A stretch of DNA of 64,000 nt, taken from the NCBI GenBank assembly GCA_023101725.1, contig JALJCO010009075.1:186001-250000 (forward strand), in the 5' to 3' direction. This DNA comes from Atherinomorus stipes (Eukaryota > Chordata > Actinopteri > Atheriniformes > Atherinidae). The first letter of the stretch is position 1; each line of letters starts with the position of its first letter. Positions 48,673 to 59,936 of the stretch are shown here, one piece after another. The position numbers and the translations under genes were made by a program. The notes under the pieces are model-generated. The model saw only the letters and a list, made by a program, of their open reading frames with translations, was not told where the DNA came from and ran no database searches.

Positions 48673-50196
48673 CAAATCTCACGTTTCCCCTTTACTGCTA
48701 CTTCAGAAAGCATATACAGTAAATGGATGTGGTGGTTGCAGAGATATATTTCATGATAGATGTTATGGAGTTATGGAGATGTTATGGCCTGAAAATTTGG
48801 CGTAGGGTTGAAGATAATGTGACGGTCAATTATGGCGTAGCTGACACAAGTAACAATTCACGCACTGAATATTTGTACTGTTAAAGACTTAATGATTATA
48901 TCCTCACAGTTTGTTTCATGTTTTCCCATTTATGTGACACTGAATAAAGCTGAAGGAGAATGAGCTCATCATCAGTGCAGACGTATCGTTAGCCTTTTAG
49001 CATAACTGCCTCAGTCATATTTTAACGTTTTATAGGCAGTGATACAGTCAGTCAGCAATGTTAGGAGAATACAGTTAGACAGGTCTGACAATTCAGCCAA
49101 AATATGACTAAGGCAATCATGCAATGAGGCCAGTTCAGCTCATGAACTGTTTGGTAAGTGCGCTTTCAGCATCACTGAAATTAAACTTAATTCCCCTCTG
49201 AAGCATGTTCATAAATGGGTGAAGAAGCTGATAAAGTGCCACCAGATGGTGAAGATTTAGAGAAGCTGCTGAATGAAAATTTGCCTTTGTTAGAATTCCT
49301 GCTCCAGACTTTGTTTTTGAAGCGATTAGAGGAGATTTTCTCTCTGAAAATTAGAGCCAATTTATAAGAAGGTCACCCACCCAGTGTTTTTAAACACAGG
49401 ACTTTTACTGGATCTCAGGGGAAGAAAGCCCATAAAGGATCATGATTTACAGCAGAAATGTTGGACCTTATGCATTTCCTGCTCATGTATCTCTGGTCTT
49501 TTATTCTGACTCAGCCTTTTGTAATTAAAATGAACCTTTGGAGATGAAGTGTATCTGTAGACAGAAACACTTATCTGTGGCTCTCAGCGCAGCAGGTTTA
49601 CCGTCATACCTGCTGTTTTGTGAGATTCTCATATTGTAAATATTATCATGAACACTGAAATGATTGAACAGCTGACACAGAGACAACTCATCAGGAAAAA
49701 CTTCTTCCATTAATTATCTGCTGCGGTTGCAGGTGTTGCTTCTGCAAGGTGCAATTCAGCTCATTTTCACAAACTGAGTTCTTTTATCCTTTAAATACAA
49801 GTCCTCCATTCTGCCGTCTGGTTGGCTTACCTGTGATTGTGCTCAGTTTGTGATGTGTGATCAACAAACACTTTTAAATTCTGCTTTTTATCCAAACAAA
49901 GTTTTAGCCTTTGCTTCCATATGGGGCTAGGATGTGGGGATATGGTAACGGTGTTGGGGGGTTTCTGGTTTATTATAAAGGACATGCACTGTAAAAATTA
50001 GTGGTCTTAACATGAGTTTAAAAAAACACTGAAACTGAAAAGATTTGAACTATAGATCAGTGCAAGCAATGCAAACCGGGAACTTTCACCAAATTCGTCA
50101 CATCCGGTTAGCTAGGTGGTGAAAACATTGCTTTGCTGCAGGGGAACCGTTTGATTATCTGCTTTGTTACTCTCCGATCGTTCTTTTTTCTACTTT
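48673..50196. other. No gene seen; small open frame noted
   Basis: Non-coding overall. An ATG frame of 50 codons at 49215-49367 (+) is acidic at its start (MGEEADKVPPDGEDLEKLL) and leucine-rich later; no ribosomal context or homolog is evident. Confidence 0.45.
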
Positions 50197-50660
50197 GGAA
50201 ATCAAATCAAATCAAGCTTTATTTATAAAGCACTTTTCATACCATTAATAGGCAACACAAAGTGCTTGACATAACAAAACAAATGCAAATTCAAATTAAA
50301 ACAAGCCTTCACACATCCAAGTATATAACACATGCACACACACATGCACACACCCAACCCCCCTCCCAATTCGACACCTGACTACAAACTCCTATTTTCC
50401 GTCTCTTAAGTGGTACAAAAACACTAACAGTAAAAACCATCTGGCATGACACTGCTGTGAGGAAACAATATCTCGATCCATTCACACCAGGAGCCAGCCC
50501 ACCCTCACCACATACTGTAGGGCCCAGCTGCAGGGACCCCCCCAGATCAGGACAGGCCAGGGTCCACAGCACAGCTGCAGGGCTGCGGTGCAGGACCCCA
50601 GACGCCAAGAAAAGGGCATCTACCACAGCCGTTACCCCCCCAGACCGAGCAGGCAAAGCT
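50197..50660 (-). repeat. L2-like LINE 3' tail, reversed
   Basis: AAATCAAATCAAATCAAGC and TTTATTTATAAAGCACTTTTC, then AACACAAAGTGCTTGACA, the reversed tail motif. An ACAC-rich stretch and a GC-rich block up to about 50660 follow; frames through them are not genes. Confidence 0.58.
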
Positions 50661-51703
50661 CCCGGAGTATAACTGTTTAAACCCAGTACTAGTTGTTTTT
50701 GTACAGTTGATAGAAAACACCATTAAATCAGTGGATGCACAGAATCACAGCGCCCCGGCCGTTCTGTTTTCGTCTTCTCAGGACGGATTGTTAAAGATCA
50801 CATTCATCCGGATAACTGTCGTCAATATTCCCACACAAAAGCCAAAAAAATGGCAGAAAAAACATTTGCAGCATTAGAAACATTGCATAAAGTCATCATC
50901 AGTAAAATACTGACAAACTTCAAGTGACTGGTAATTTCTCCTGGCTTAAAGAGTGTAAACTCCTGAGAAGTACAGCAAAGAAATACCACAATTTATTAAA
51001 AATCTGGGGGGAATTAATAATCAGTAAAATGAATTAAACCAAATACATCACAAGTTTGGGAAACTAATCATCAGGCCATTGTGTAGGTTCATCTAACTAG
51101 GCGCCGGCAGGCAGACGATGGCATCACTCAGTCCAACAGTTTAGCTTTGATCTTCTTCTAGCCTCGGCAGAAAGACTTTATAACTAGACAACATTTCAAC
51201 GTTATTTCAAAGACAGACCGCCCGAGAAAAAAATGTAAGAAAGTCGCAAAAACGGGTTTTGAGGCTCACAGTCCACCAGACGCAGATGCAGAAAATGTGA
51301 GGTTTGTTTTCACCCACCACCCGTTTCATGGTAATGTGAATTCTGGGTTGTGATGTAGGCTTGTGCTGATCCATAACCGAGTGCAATAATCAGCCAGTGG
51401 GGTGAGATAATTACACTTGGTCAGATTTCCTGAAATAAGAAACGATATTAATACTCTCAACAAGTTGTAAAACTGTCATTTAAAGTCTCACATTTAGTGA
51501 AAACCCCCTCAAAACTAGTCTGGTAATGCTTCTTTTCAGTGTCTGTTTTTCTAATTTCAAAATAAAAGATCTTAAACAAGATGTTTTTTCTTAATTAAAG
51601 AATTGATTTAAAAAAAACAAGGCAGTGCCCCCTACTGAAGCGCCACACAAAGCCTGCCAATCTAAAAAAAAAAATCCTGAATGGAGCTTGGTGGAGGTTT
51701 TTT
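50661..51703. other. No gene seen
   Basis: Non-coding. Confidence 0.5.
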
Positions 51704-51800
51704 GACGAGGGCCAGACTGGCTAGAATATTGGAGTTGAATCCACGATCTTCTGGCTACCAGATAGTCTGCTCTCCCACCTGAGCCACTGTCTCAGACTAT
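51704..51800 (-). mobile_element. tRNA-derived SINE head
   Basis: On the minus strand, an A-box-like TGGCTCAGGTGG (complement of 51775-51786) and a B-box-like GGATTCAACTCC (complement of 51731-51742) are spaced as in a tRNA, with GTGGCTCAGGTGGGAGAGC as the start. Sequence beyond (to about 51610) has an A/T run and GTGCCCC-like motifs seen in fish SINE bodies. A real tRNA is excluded by the poor acceptor stem and diverged B box. Confidence 0.62.
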
Positions 51801-52512
51801 CCTGTTTTCACCTTCGCACTAGCAGTTCTTGAATTCCTGGTTAGTCTCTCCTGTTTTAAGATCTGGGTTCACTAAATAAGAAACTTGAAATGAATGTTTC
51901 GCAGCTTATTTTAAACTAGTTCCCACTTGGCTAAAGCCTAGAAATGTTTTATTATTACAAGAAATCCATGTGTATGAGCTGGTGGGAGGTCTTAAAACAA
52001 ATTTTACAGCTAAAATTGGGTGTGAAAGACACAGTGTGATCTGAAACAGGGTCTTGGTGAGATGATTTCACTTAATATGCATATAAAATAACCAATTTTA
52101 GGATTCAGTTACTAAAGAAAAAAAAGACATACTCTCAAAACATGATTTCTAATCTTACACATTCTCCTCTTTTCAAGTAAATTACTCTCAAATCAAGATC
52201 ATTAAGACTGTTTTTGCTGAATATAGGGATGTAAGACTTGGTTAGACAGCTAGCTCGTGTTCCTTTTCTTACCTTTCTGTAGGTCTGTTTTCATTCTGTT
52301 AAACTGTCAGAGAAGCCAGTGCACCCCCGGCTAACTCCACTTTATGTTTACCTTCCCTGTAACGTACTGTAAAGCTAACCCAAAGCTTATTTTGCTTGTG
52401 AGGCTGCAGAAACCGTGCTTGCAGTCTCTCAACAGTGAATCCTCGCTTCTCTTGTTTCATGAAGTTCCTCTTGCTCTTCTAATCGGAGTGTTATGCCCCG
52501 CATGTGTTGCAG
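51801..52512. other. Intron leading to mgat5b exon
   Basis: No repeats recognised near the exon. The acceptor is TGTGTTGCAG, with a moderate pyrimidine tract upstream. Confidence 0.6.
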
Positions 52513-52644
52513 GTTCCTTGGCGTGCCCCCCGGCAGAGGTAGCTGCCCACTCACTGGCCCGTTGCCCTTCGACCTCATCTACACCGACTACCATGGCCTG
52601 CAGCAGATGAAGCAACACATGGGACTCTCGCTGAAGAGGCACAA
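52513..52644 (+). CDS. mgat5b: mgat5b internal exon (alpha-1,6-mannosylglycoprotein 6-beta-GlcNAc-transferase B)
   Basis: Codes for part of a Golgi type II membrane enzyme that adds beta-1,6-linked GlcNAc to alpha-linked mannose on N-glycans and, for MGAT5B, on O-mannosyl glycans in brain (known for the family, CAZy GT18). The exon supplies 43 full codons: FLGVPPGRGSCPL, then PFDLIYTDYHGLQQMK and HMGLSLKR. From memory these match MGAT5B almost residue for residue, whereas MGAT5 has a clearly different segment (ELIYIDIVGL). Acceptor AG is at 52511-52512; donor GTAAGT starts at 52645. Entry is phase 2 and exit phase 2. A second in-frame acceptor at 52535-52536 would drop eight residues, but the conserved LGVPPGR supports the first. 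The segment belongs to the N-terminal Rossmann-like half of the GT-B fold; the catalytic glutamate lies in an earlier exon not seen here. Confidence 0.9.
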
Positions 52645-52668
52645 GTAAGTACAAGTGTGCGTGTTTGA

Positions 52669-53234
52669 CAGGTTTCCCACACGTCCTGGAAAACCTGGAA
52701 AAGGAGAAAAAGAGTCAAATGTCCTGGAAAAGCTTGAGTTGTCTTGGAAAATAAATTTTCCTCCCTCTGCTTCGTCTCCGCTTCGTCTTCGCTTCATCTC
52801 CTTTTCCTCAACGCTTCATCACCGCTTCTTCTCTGCTTCTTTGCTGCTTCGTCACTGCTTCTTCGCCGCTTCGTCTCCGCTTCGTCTTCGCTTCATCTCC
52901 TTTTCCTCACCGCTTCATCACCGCTTCTTCTCTGCTTCTTTGCTGCTTCGTCACTGCTTCGTTTCTGCTTCGTCGCAGCTTCATCTTGACTTCAACACGG
53001 CTTCGTTGCAGCTTCGTCTCGACTTTGTCACGGCTTCGCCACAGCTTTGTCTCTGGTTCTTCTCCGCTTCTTCTCGGCTTTGTCAGCGCTTCGCCACAGC
53101 TTTGTCTCTGTTGTCTCTGTTTCATTGCCACTTCGTCACCATAAAAAATATGAGCTACAATTGTGGAACTGTACTGTACTGTAGCAGCTGGAGAAGTCCT
53201 GGAAAATAACTTCAAGAAAACAGTGGGAACCCTG
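52669..53234. mobile_element. MITE-like element with CAGGKTTCCCAC ends beside the splice donor
   Basis: Left CAGGTTTCCCAC and right GTGGGAACCCTG are inverted repeats, each followed inward by a TCCTGGAAAA motif. GTTTGA occurs at both outer edges, a possible 6-bp duplication or a damaged 8-bp one. The start is only 24 bases after the end of the upstream exon. The interior is mostly a minisatellite. Confidence 0.62.
52758..53110. repeat. CTTCGTCNCCG minisatellite with higher-order unit
   Basis: Base unit of about 9-12 bp (GCTTCGTCTCC, GCTTCATCACC and variants), pyrimidine-rich on the plus strand. A unit of roughly 100 bp, starting GCTTCGTCTCCGCTTCGTC, occurs twice in succession (about 52770 and 52870) with few differences. 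The 184-codon plus frame through it is open only because the repeat lacks stops. Confidence 0.85.
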
Positions 53235-53793
53235 GTTTGAGTTTTAGCATCACTGTTGTCCCACTGAATGTGTGTGTGCGGCTCTACCTGCATGTATGTG
53301 TGTGTTTGTGAGTGTGCCTGCAGGCAAGGAGGTTTATTTGTCATTTATGGATTAATTAATCTGTGTAATAAGGCGTACATGTCTCCGTCCAGATGTCAGA
53401 CTGTAACTCATTTAGCTTGTTAAAATCACACATTTTGTTTCACAAACACACTTTAGCGCACACCAACCCCCATCCAGTTAAAGACCGCGATGTGCACAAA
53501 TATAAAAAGAAATCATTTGGAACATTGTGATTTAATTTAGCAGCATGACTACCTGCAAGCACACAAGCTGCTGCTGCACCATCTGTCACGCATCATTACG
53601 CTGCACACCCGGAATAATAATAATAATAATTACAATCAATACCACATGTAGTACAAGGTCTGAGGCTTACGAGATGCAAGCAGCTCAACATGCTTGCACA
53701 TCGGTGCATATGTAATTCTCACACCTACAGAGCATTTCAGTACACACCCTGTTTTAATAGCTTATTCCTGCCATCATCTGGAAGCAGTTTTGG

Positions 53794-53814
53794 GTGTGTG
53801 TGTGTGTGTGTGTG
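53794..53814. repeat. (TG)n microsatellite
   Basis: About ten TG units ending in GGTGGGGGG. Confidence 0.88.
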
Positions 53815-54165
53815 GTGGGGGGAGAATTGCCACATTAGAGACCAGATAAATTATGATGAGAGTTTTTCCAAGTATGGTGGTGCAAAAGTGTTCTTAATAG
53901 CTTTTGGCATTGCCACAAAGATCCGACTACTTGGAAACTAGGCCATGACAGGGATGAGACAGAGGCAAGAAAACATAAAACAACACCCAAGAAAAGGAGT
54001 TAAATTGCCACAGTGCATTTGAAATAAGGAAAAAAAAATCATCCCTGCAGAACACGGCGATATGAAGCCAAATTATCTTCAGAGGTCTTTCATGTTGTTG
54101 CCTCAGAAACAAATAAGATAGAAAGTTCAACTTCAGCCCGAGACTTTAATCTATTAAAAAAACAA

Positions 54166-54203
54166 CCCCCCCCCCCCCCCCACACACACACACACACACA
54201 CAC
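54166..54203. repeat. C-run joined to (CA)n
   Basis: Sixteen C followed by eleven CA units. Confidence 0.88.
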
Positions 54204-55169
54204 TGATGTATCCATGTCCACTAAACTGGCGTCTTCGTGTACACCGCTGTATGTGATGACAGCACTTGATGTCTTTGCTTTCTTTGTTTTTACTCGTGGA
54301 ATAAAAAGGCAGCAATAAAAGATAAGAAATAAAGAAGGGGGCGTCTGCGAGCAGGAGGCCTTCTGAAAGTGAAACAGAAAGAGGGGAGTGTTAGGATGAG
54401 ATAAAAGTGTGTGTAGAGATGTCAACAAAGGGGAGCAGAGGGAACAGAGACAGAAAAATACAGCAAGAAAGAAGACTAAAAGGTTTCTGGCTCCAGCTTG
54501 ACATCGCATATAAAGAGGTGCTCCATGTATTTTTAAAATCCAATTATTAGCCAGAGGAATGTGCCTCTGCTTGGCTGAGGAGCTATTTTCCCTGCACACA
54601 ACCTGTTTACCCGTCTCCCTCTTGTGATCATGAGTTGTCTCTCGCGCGCACACACATCCCGCATTTCTACCAGACATCCAGCAGTCAGCACCTAATTGCT
54701 TGCTGAGTTCAGCGGTTGTTTGCTCCATTGTTACCGTGTGGCCTTGATTTCTGATTTCCATACCAGGATGTGGCTTCCAGTGTTTGTAAAATACTTTTGT
54801 TCAAAGACGGAGTAACAGTATCTTCAGAAGAACAGGCGTGCAAGTGGGAAAAAGAGAATTTATCCGCATTTTCATAAGCGAGATATATGATAATTGACTA
54901 GTGCAATAATTTTTTAACCAATTAACTTACTGGCTCCCATTTACAAACGTTTATTCAAATCTGAACGTTAACTGCCATTCACGTCTGTAAATGTAAATTG
55001 CGGGTTTTAATTGAGGGAGCTGCAGGACACACTGGCGGAGCTTGTCAGAGAGAAACAAGTGTTGATCGTCTTCATATCTGTAATTTTCACAGGATCCAGT
55101 AGATGGCAGTGTTAGACAAGCTTTAAAAAAATATGTTGTGGTCAACACAAAGTTGAGCTGGATTGTCCC

Positions 55170-56100
55170 ACGGGGGAAAGCAAATATGGCAACCGCTTGT
55201 AATTGAAGCGATTTAGGCGGCGGACATTAGAGGAAAGTTTGTGTAAAACCTGATCAGCGAGAGACAGTGACACGATCGATCAAAGACACGATTGATCGAA
55301 CTACAGTGGCAATATGCGGCAACGGAAAGTAGGTCAAGCAGCGAGCCGAGTGGCACTTCTATTGGCGGGTGTTTCCCGTGGGTGGGGGTGGGGGGTGATT
55401 GGAACTTTACATATTGTATCTATTCGTGGACACAATTTATGATTGTAACAGGTGCAGGCGCAGCCACCGCCACAGTCTTGGGAATTCCTCCTGTGTCCAC
55501 TGAATGTCACAGGCTCGGAATTTCCCCTACATTTGCAAACGTGACAGATGAAGGGTGCGCAGATGTGCGACAGCAAATAGGCTGCCACAACAAAATGGAG
55601 AGGAGAATCTAAAAGATGATTTGTGTCTTCTTTTTTTCTGTATAATGGTGGTTGGCACACAAAGAGTCGTGCTTTCCACCACCTCAGTCGGGTTGAACGA
55701 TCTTGTTGCCTGTGATCCCGTGGATGATACAGTCATCAAATGTGTTATCCCCAATCTCGAAATAAATCTTCAGAATCTAGTCGGTTAATGTGAACGTCTC
55801 AGTATTTTCAAAATCGGCAACAACTGTGGCAGTCGTGTAGCGCCAGGATAAAGGTCTATGATTTGTTACTATTATTGGTCTTTTCAGTACAGAAAGTACA
55901 GCTGATGCCACTGTCAAGTTTTTAATGGAATGGCCACACTCTGGATCAGAACACACAGGTGTGCATGCCTGACATTGTTTATTAGTAGCTGGCTGCTGGC
56001 ACCAATTACGGGCAAAGATAAACCCAGTGGTGCACTATTCCGATGCTTTGGAAAGTTTTAACCGGTTCCTGAGTGAAACCAATTTTTGATTCCCATCCCT
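55170..56100. other. Possible old hAT-type element, unresolved
   Basis: The right side ends TTTTTGATTCCCATCCCTG, the complement of CAGGGATGGGAAT, a frequent hAT end. The left end was not found. About 100-codon frames occur on both strands at 55292-55660 but show no known domain. Confidence 0.35.
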
Positions 56101-56789
56101 GATTAAGATAGGTTAATGACTTACCCACTCACCCCTCTCTCAGCTCCTGGTCAGCATGTGTGTTGCAAGGAATCATTAATCACACACTCTGCCCCCATCA
56201 GCTCCTTCTAATTACCCATGCTTTATGTCCCAGCAACATCCACATTTAGTCATTATGCCTGGATAACACAGTGCAGCCCTGTCCAACGTGTTCTGTGTTT
56301 ATCAGGCTCCTTACACGTGCATGTGTGTGCACGCACGTAGAGTGTATTGGTGCAAGCATGCTGCTGTCAAAGATGCTAAAAGCGGATAAGATTATGCACT
56401 CATCTGATAATTGGACCAGCATATTGATTTCCTCCACATGCTGAATTTACGGCTCTGATAGAGGTGGACTGGGGGGAACTGGGGGGAGACGTCTGTAAAC
56501 GGGCTCGCATAACAAAAAGCATCTAACCAAGACTCAGTGCAAACACCCAAGGTTGGAGTAGGTACGACAGATAAATGATAGATGGATGAGGGAATGTTTT
56601 CCACGCATCTCTGCAGCTTAAAAGACTCCAGTTAAACTGTGTATCATCCCGATTGTGAAAATGTTTTATCTTATTTATTAAAAGTGTTTGACCGGACTCT
56701 GAGCAGCTCTCTGTGAGAGCTTATAGCTTTTGTTTCAGCAAAGTGTAACGATAAATCTCTCTAATTAATTTTCTCCTAATCACTGGGAT
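56101..56789. other. No gene seen
   Basis: Intronic, non-coding. Confidence 0.55.
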
Positions 56790-57057
56790 TAGTGTAAAGA
56801 CCTCAGAACTGGACTGATGTGGTCCACTTTTTTGGTCGTAGTGAGAACTCAGGCAGCAGAGTTCTGATTGAGCTGCAGGTGTATTATTTTTTTAGGCAGA
56901 CCAGCGAAGACGCTGTTACAGTTATCAAGCCGACTAAAGATGAATGCATGGACTAGTTTTTCCGGATCCTGCTGAGACATCAGATCTGTTCTCCTTGAGA
57001 TGTTCCTCAGGTGATAGTAGGCTAATTTAGTGAATGCCTTAATGATTGCCATCACAT
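56790..57057 (-). mobile_element. L2-type LINE fragment
   Basis: Minus-strand frame with FTKLAYYHLRNISRRTDLMS, EKLVHAFIFSRLDNCNSVF and LPKKI, then a decayed DHISPVLRS block. It matches the same reverse-transcriptase region as 46823-47400 but belongs to a different, older copy. No tail is attached. Confidence 0.78.
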
Positions 57058-57469
57058 CAAGAAGGGTCTAGCAGCGGCCTGGGCATTCCCCTCATTTCAA
57101 AGGCCAATCGTAAATTTTTACGCAGGGGACGCTGGAAACGCTGCCATTTTATTCAAAATGTGCTCCACACTAACCTCTTAATATAAAAATGACATCCAAA
57201 TAAACAGCGATGGGTGGGATTAAATAAGCATTGGCTTCTTTAAACAAAGACCTTTTTTTAAAAAAAATTTTCCTTCAGTAGTATCTTTCTCTTATTGTTT
57301 GTTGTTTGTTTTTAATTGTTGTCTTATGTTCAAATAAATGAAAAAAAAACAACAACAAAAATCAAAGCCCACTTGATTATAGGCCTAACAATACAAGTTG
57401 TCGCTGCAAACATAAGCTAATAACAACAAAAACCTGTGTTGCTTATGGACCGACTACAGGGAGATAAAG

Positions 57470-57655
57470 AAAAAGGGGGATATAAACAAAAAAAAAAAAA
57501 GAGAAGAGAAAGGGGGGGGGGGATCGGAGGGGGAGGAAAAAAAAAAAAGGGGGGCCGGGTTAGGGAAAAAAAAGGGGGGGGGGGGGGGGGGAGGGGGGGG
57601 GGGGGGGGGGGAAAAAGAGAGAGTGAGAAGAAAAAAGACAAAAAAAAAAAAAAAA
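57470..57655. repeat. Homopurine G/A tract with long G runs
   Basis: Alternating A-runs and G-runs, including about 18 and 20 G in succession near 57580-57611, with almost no pyrimidines. It could form G-quadruplexes or triplex. Frames of 74-100 codons here are artefacts of the tract. Confidence 0.85.
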
Positions 57656-57742
57656 TTAAGACATTAGCTGCTCCTGAGACAAGCTTGTCACTATTATTAA
57701 TATCAGATATTAATATGGGTAATCATGTTTTCTCTTAAGATG

Positions 57743-57945
57743 TATTGGCGGTCATTTAGCTACTTTTTTTAGCTTACTAATGGTACGCTAGCTCTGCTGT
57801 AAACTCTACCCTAGCTCGTGTAATAATACTCTCGTTTTACACACGAATCAAACGTAAGCTCAGTAAAATTTATTGCCGTTCATTTAGCTCCTTGCTTAGC
57901 TCACTAATGGTAGCTCTATGCTGCCTGTCATATACTCTGACTACT
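57743..57945. repeat. Diverged tandem duplication, period about 128 bp
   Basis: TATTGGCGGTCATTTAGCTAC at 57743 recurs as TATTGCCGTTCATTTAGCTCC at 57871, each followed by TTAGCT(T/C)ACTAATGGTA and GCTCT. Confidence 0.6.
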
Positions 57946-58540
57946 AGACAATTGTTTTTAATACTTTCAGGAACAAAAAGCTAGCGGACATTGCTTACTA
58001 GCTAGTGGATGTTGCTATGTTTAACGCAGATAGTAAACCAGATGTTGCTGGCAAGCGTGGGGAAGCCCATGCGAATAAAAAGGGGACGTTCCAGTCTCCA
58101 AAACCGGGAACGTCCGTCACAACGGGAACGCCCTTTGTGTCCGCTGCCGGAGCACCGAGGTTTCTGGCCTGGTTGGTGGTTTTTAAATGCATAGATTGAA
58201 GCTCTGTGATCATCATCTTCATCAGATGATGATGATGACACTGAAGATATTTCAGATGATATGCAGTGCTTTTGTCATTAGCTGTAAATCAGACACTGAG
58301 ATTAAAAAGAGAACAAATGAGAGAAAATAAGAAACTACGGTCCTGCTTGTTAGGAGAGGTTTCTGCCAAATTGGCTATAATTAAATTTGATTTTTGCCAA
58401 CATTTATTAGTATATAGTTTAGTGCATAGTGCTGCTTTCAAAACAACAGAGCAAAGATTAATTTTTGTTGTCATTTGTTTAAAAGTAAACTTTAAAACCC
58501 CCACATTTTGATGTTGTGTTATGATTTTTCTTTGATTTTA
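57946..58540. other. No gene seen
   Basis: Intronic. An overlapping set of 60-79 codon frames near 58000-58240 on both strands is without domains. Confidence 0.5.
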
Positions 58541-58622
58541 TGGTCTTGGTCTCTAAATATCTTGACCTCGTCTTGGTCTCGGTAATGTCTTGATCTCGGT
58601 TGGTGCGGTCTTGACTACAACA
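58541..58622. repeat. Degenerate GGTCTTG minisatellite, copy 2
   Basis: TGGTCTTGGTCTC, CTCGTCTTGGTCTCGGTAATG and a terminal GTCTTGACTACAAC, as at 953-1068. Confidence 0.65.
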
Positions 58623-59932
58623 TTAGTGGATGTGTACATTTATTTTTTGTCTGTAATTTCTAGATATTTGTGTTGCCAAAGTAAAGCACACAGTAGTTTA
58701 CACAATTTGCAAATCATGTATAACACACACAATAATATTGAGTCGATTTTCTCTCCATGTATATGACTATCATGTCCTCTGTCTGCTCTGTCACGTAGCT
58801 TCCCAGTCATTGCCTGTTTTATCAGCCGCTTGGCTGCAAACAGTCATTACCACCTTCTGTTTCCTTCCTGATACACAATGTATAGTGATTTAGAAAAAGC
58901 AGTCAGAGTGCATCCATCAGGAAACATCCTGAGTTAGGAGCATTGCTGTTGGAAGAATAGCTTAATTTATTCACCATTTATTCACTGCATCAGGTAAAAC
59001 ACAATAACAAACAGCTCAAAATCAAAGTTCAAATTTATTTGTCTTGTCGAGTGAAATCTGTGTTTGTACAACTCCCCACAGTCACATCCACAGACTACAG
59101 GTGACCACACGCCCCCTGCCACATTTCCTTCACCCTGAAGGACTGTTGAGCCTTGCTGAGCAGCCGTTTAACCCAGATTAGCCCCTTACTCTGATCTTTC
59201 CAATAGATATTCAGCTCAGCTACTCCTCCACTGATCCCCTCTTCCTCCACTCTTTTTCATCCCTTGGGGACCCCTTATCTGGTGGCAGAAAACCAGCAAG
59301 TGAGATGTGGTATGCAGGCTGGACTGTAGAAGATGGAAAGCAGGGGAGATACGAGTGAAAGCAACACTTATCATTGATAACTCATTACGAGCTGTCTGCT
59401 GCAAATAAATCATTTCAACCTTATGGCCTGAAATAAACAATACTATGATGAGTGGACATTATATGACAAATACTTTGTTGAAAAGCTTCTTCCTGAAATG
59501 TCAATGCAAAAACTGACGGAAATAGTGTCAAACACAACCTGAACGTCATCGTATTTCTAGCAAGAGTATAAAATATAGTATAAAATATTCCTGAGATCTA
59601 TTTGAATAACTCAGGGGAATTTTTCCAACAATTTCAGCATAAAATACTCTTAAATTATACATACCAAAACCTCCAAAAAGACCATACGAGGCATTTGCAT
59701 AAGCTGCTGGAGCAGTCTGAAGAGGTGTTTTCATCGAGTGCCATTAGCTACTCACTGAAACAAGCAGGCCTTCATAAGTAAAGGCAAACACAACCGCAGA
59801 GAGAAAGGCTAAATAAATGAATGAATAAATAAGTAAACAAACAATCACAATAATGATGGCTGCAAAATATTTCACATAAGCCGCAATCTCTCTAGGATAA
59901 ATTTCTATCACAGGAGTAGTGAAGATAGACGT
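58623..59932. other. No gene seen
   Basis: Intronic, non-coding. Confidence 0.5.
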
Positions 59933-59936
59933 TTAA

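Larger units (their letters stand above)
53235..55169. other. No gene seen; microsatellites
   Basis: Intronic. Holds (TG)n at 53794-53814 and C16 followed by (CA)n at 54166-54203. A 223-codon minus frame (54090-54761) passes through the latter and is judged spurious. Confidence 0.55.

Noticed and set aside
51704..51800. tRNA gene on the minus strand
   Set aside because: A and B boxes are present but the B box is diverged and no acceptor stem pairs; a SINE head fits better.
52655..53209. 184-codon plus-strand frame just after the exon
   Set aside because: It starts after the GTAAGT donor and is open only because the CTTCGTC minisatellite has no stops in that frame.
54090..54761. 223-codon minus-strand open frame
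   Set aside because: It runs through a C16-(CA)n microsatellite (VCVCVCVWGGGGG), has no domain, and lies within the mgat5b intron with no splice context.
57417..57738. Pro/Phe-rich and Gly/Lys-rich frames
   Set aside because: They are readings of the G/A homopurine tract.
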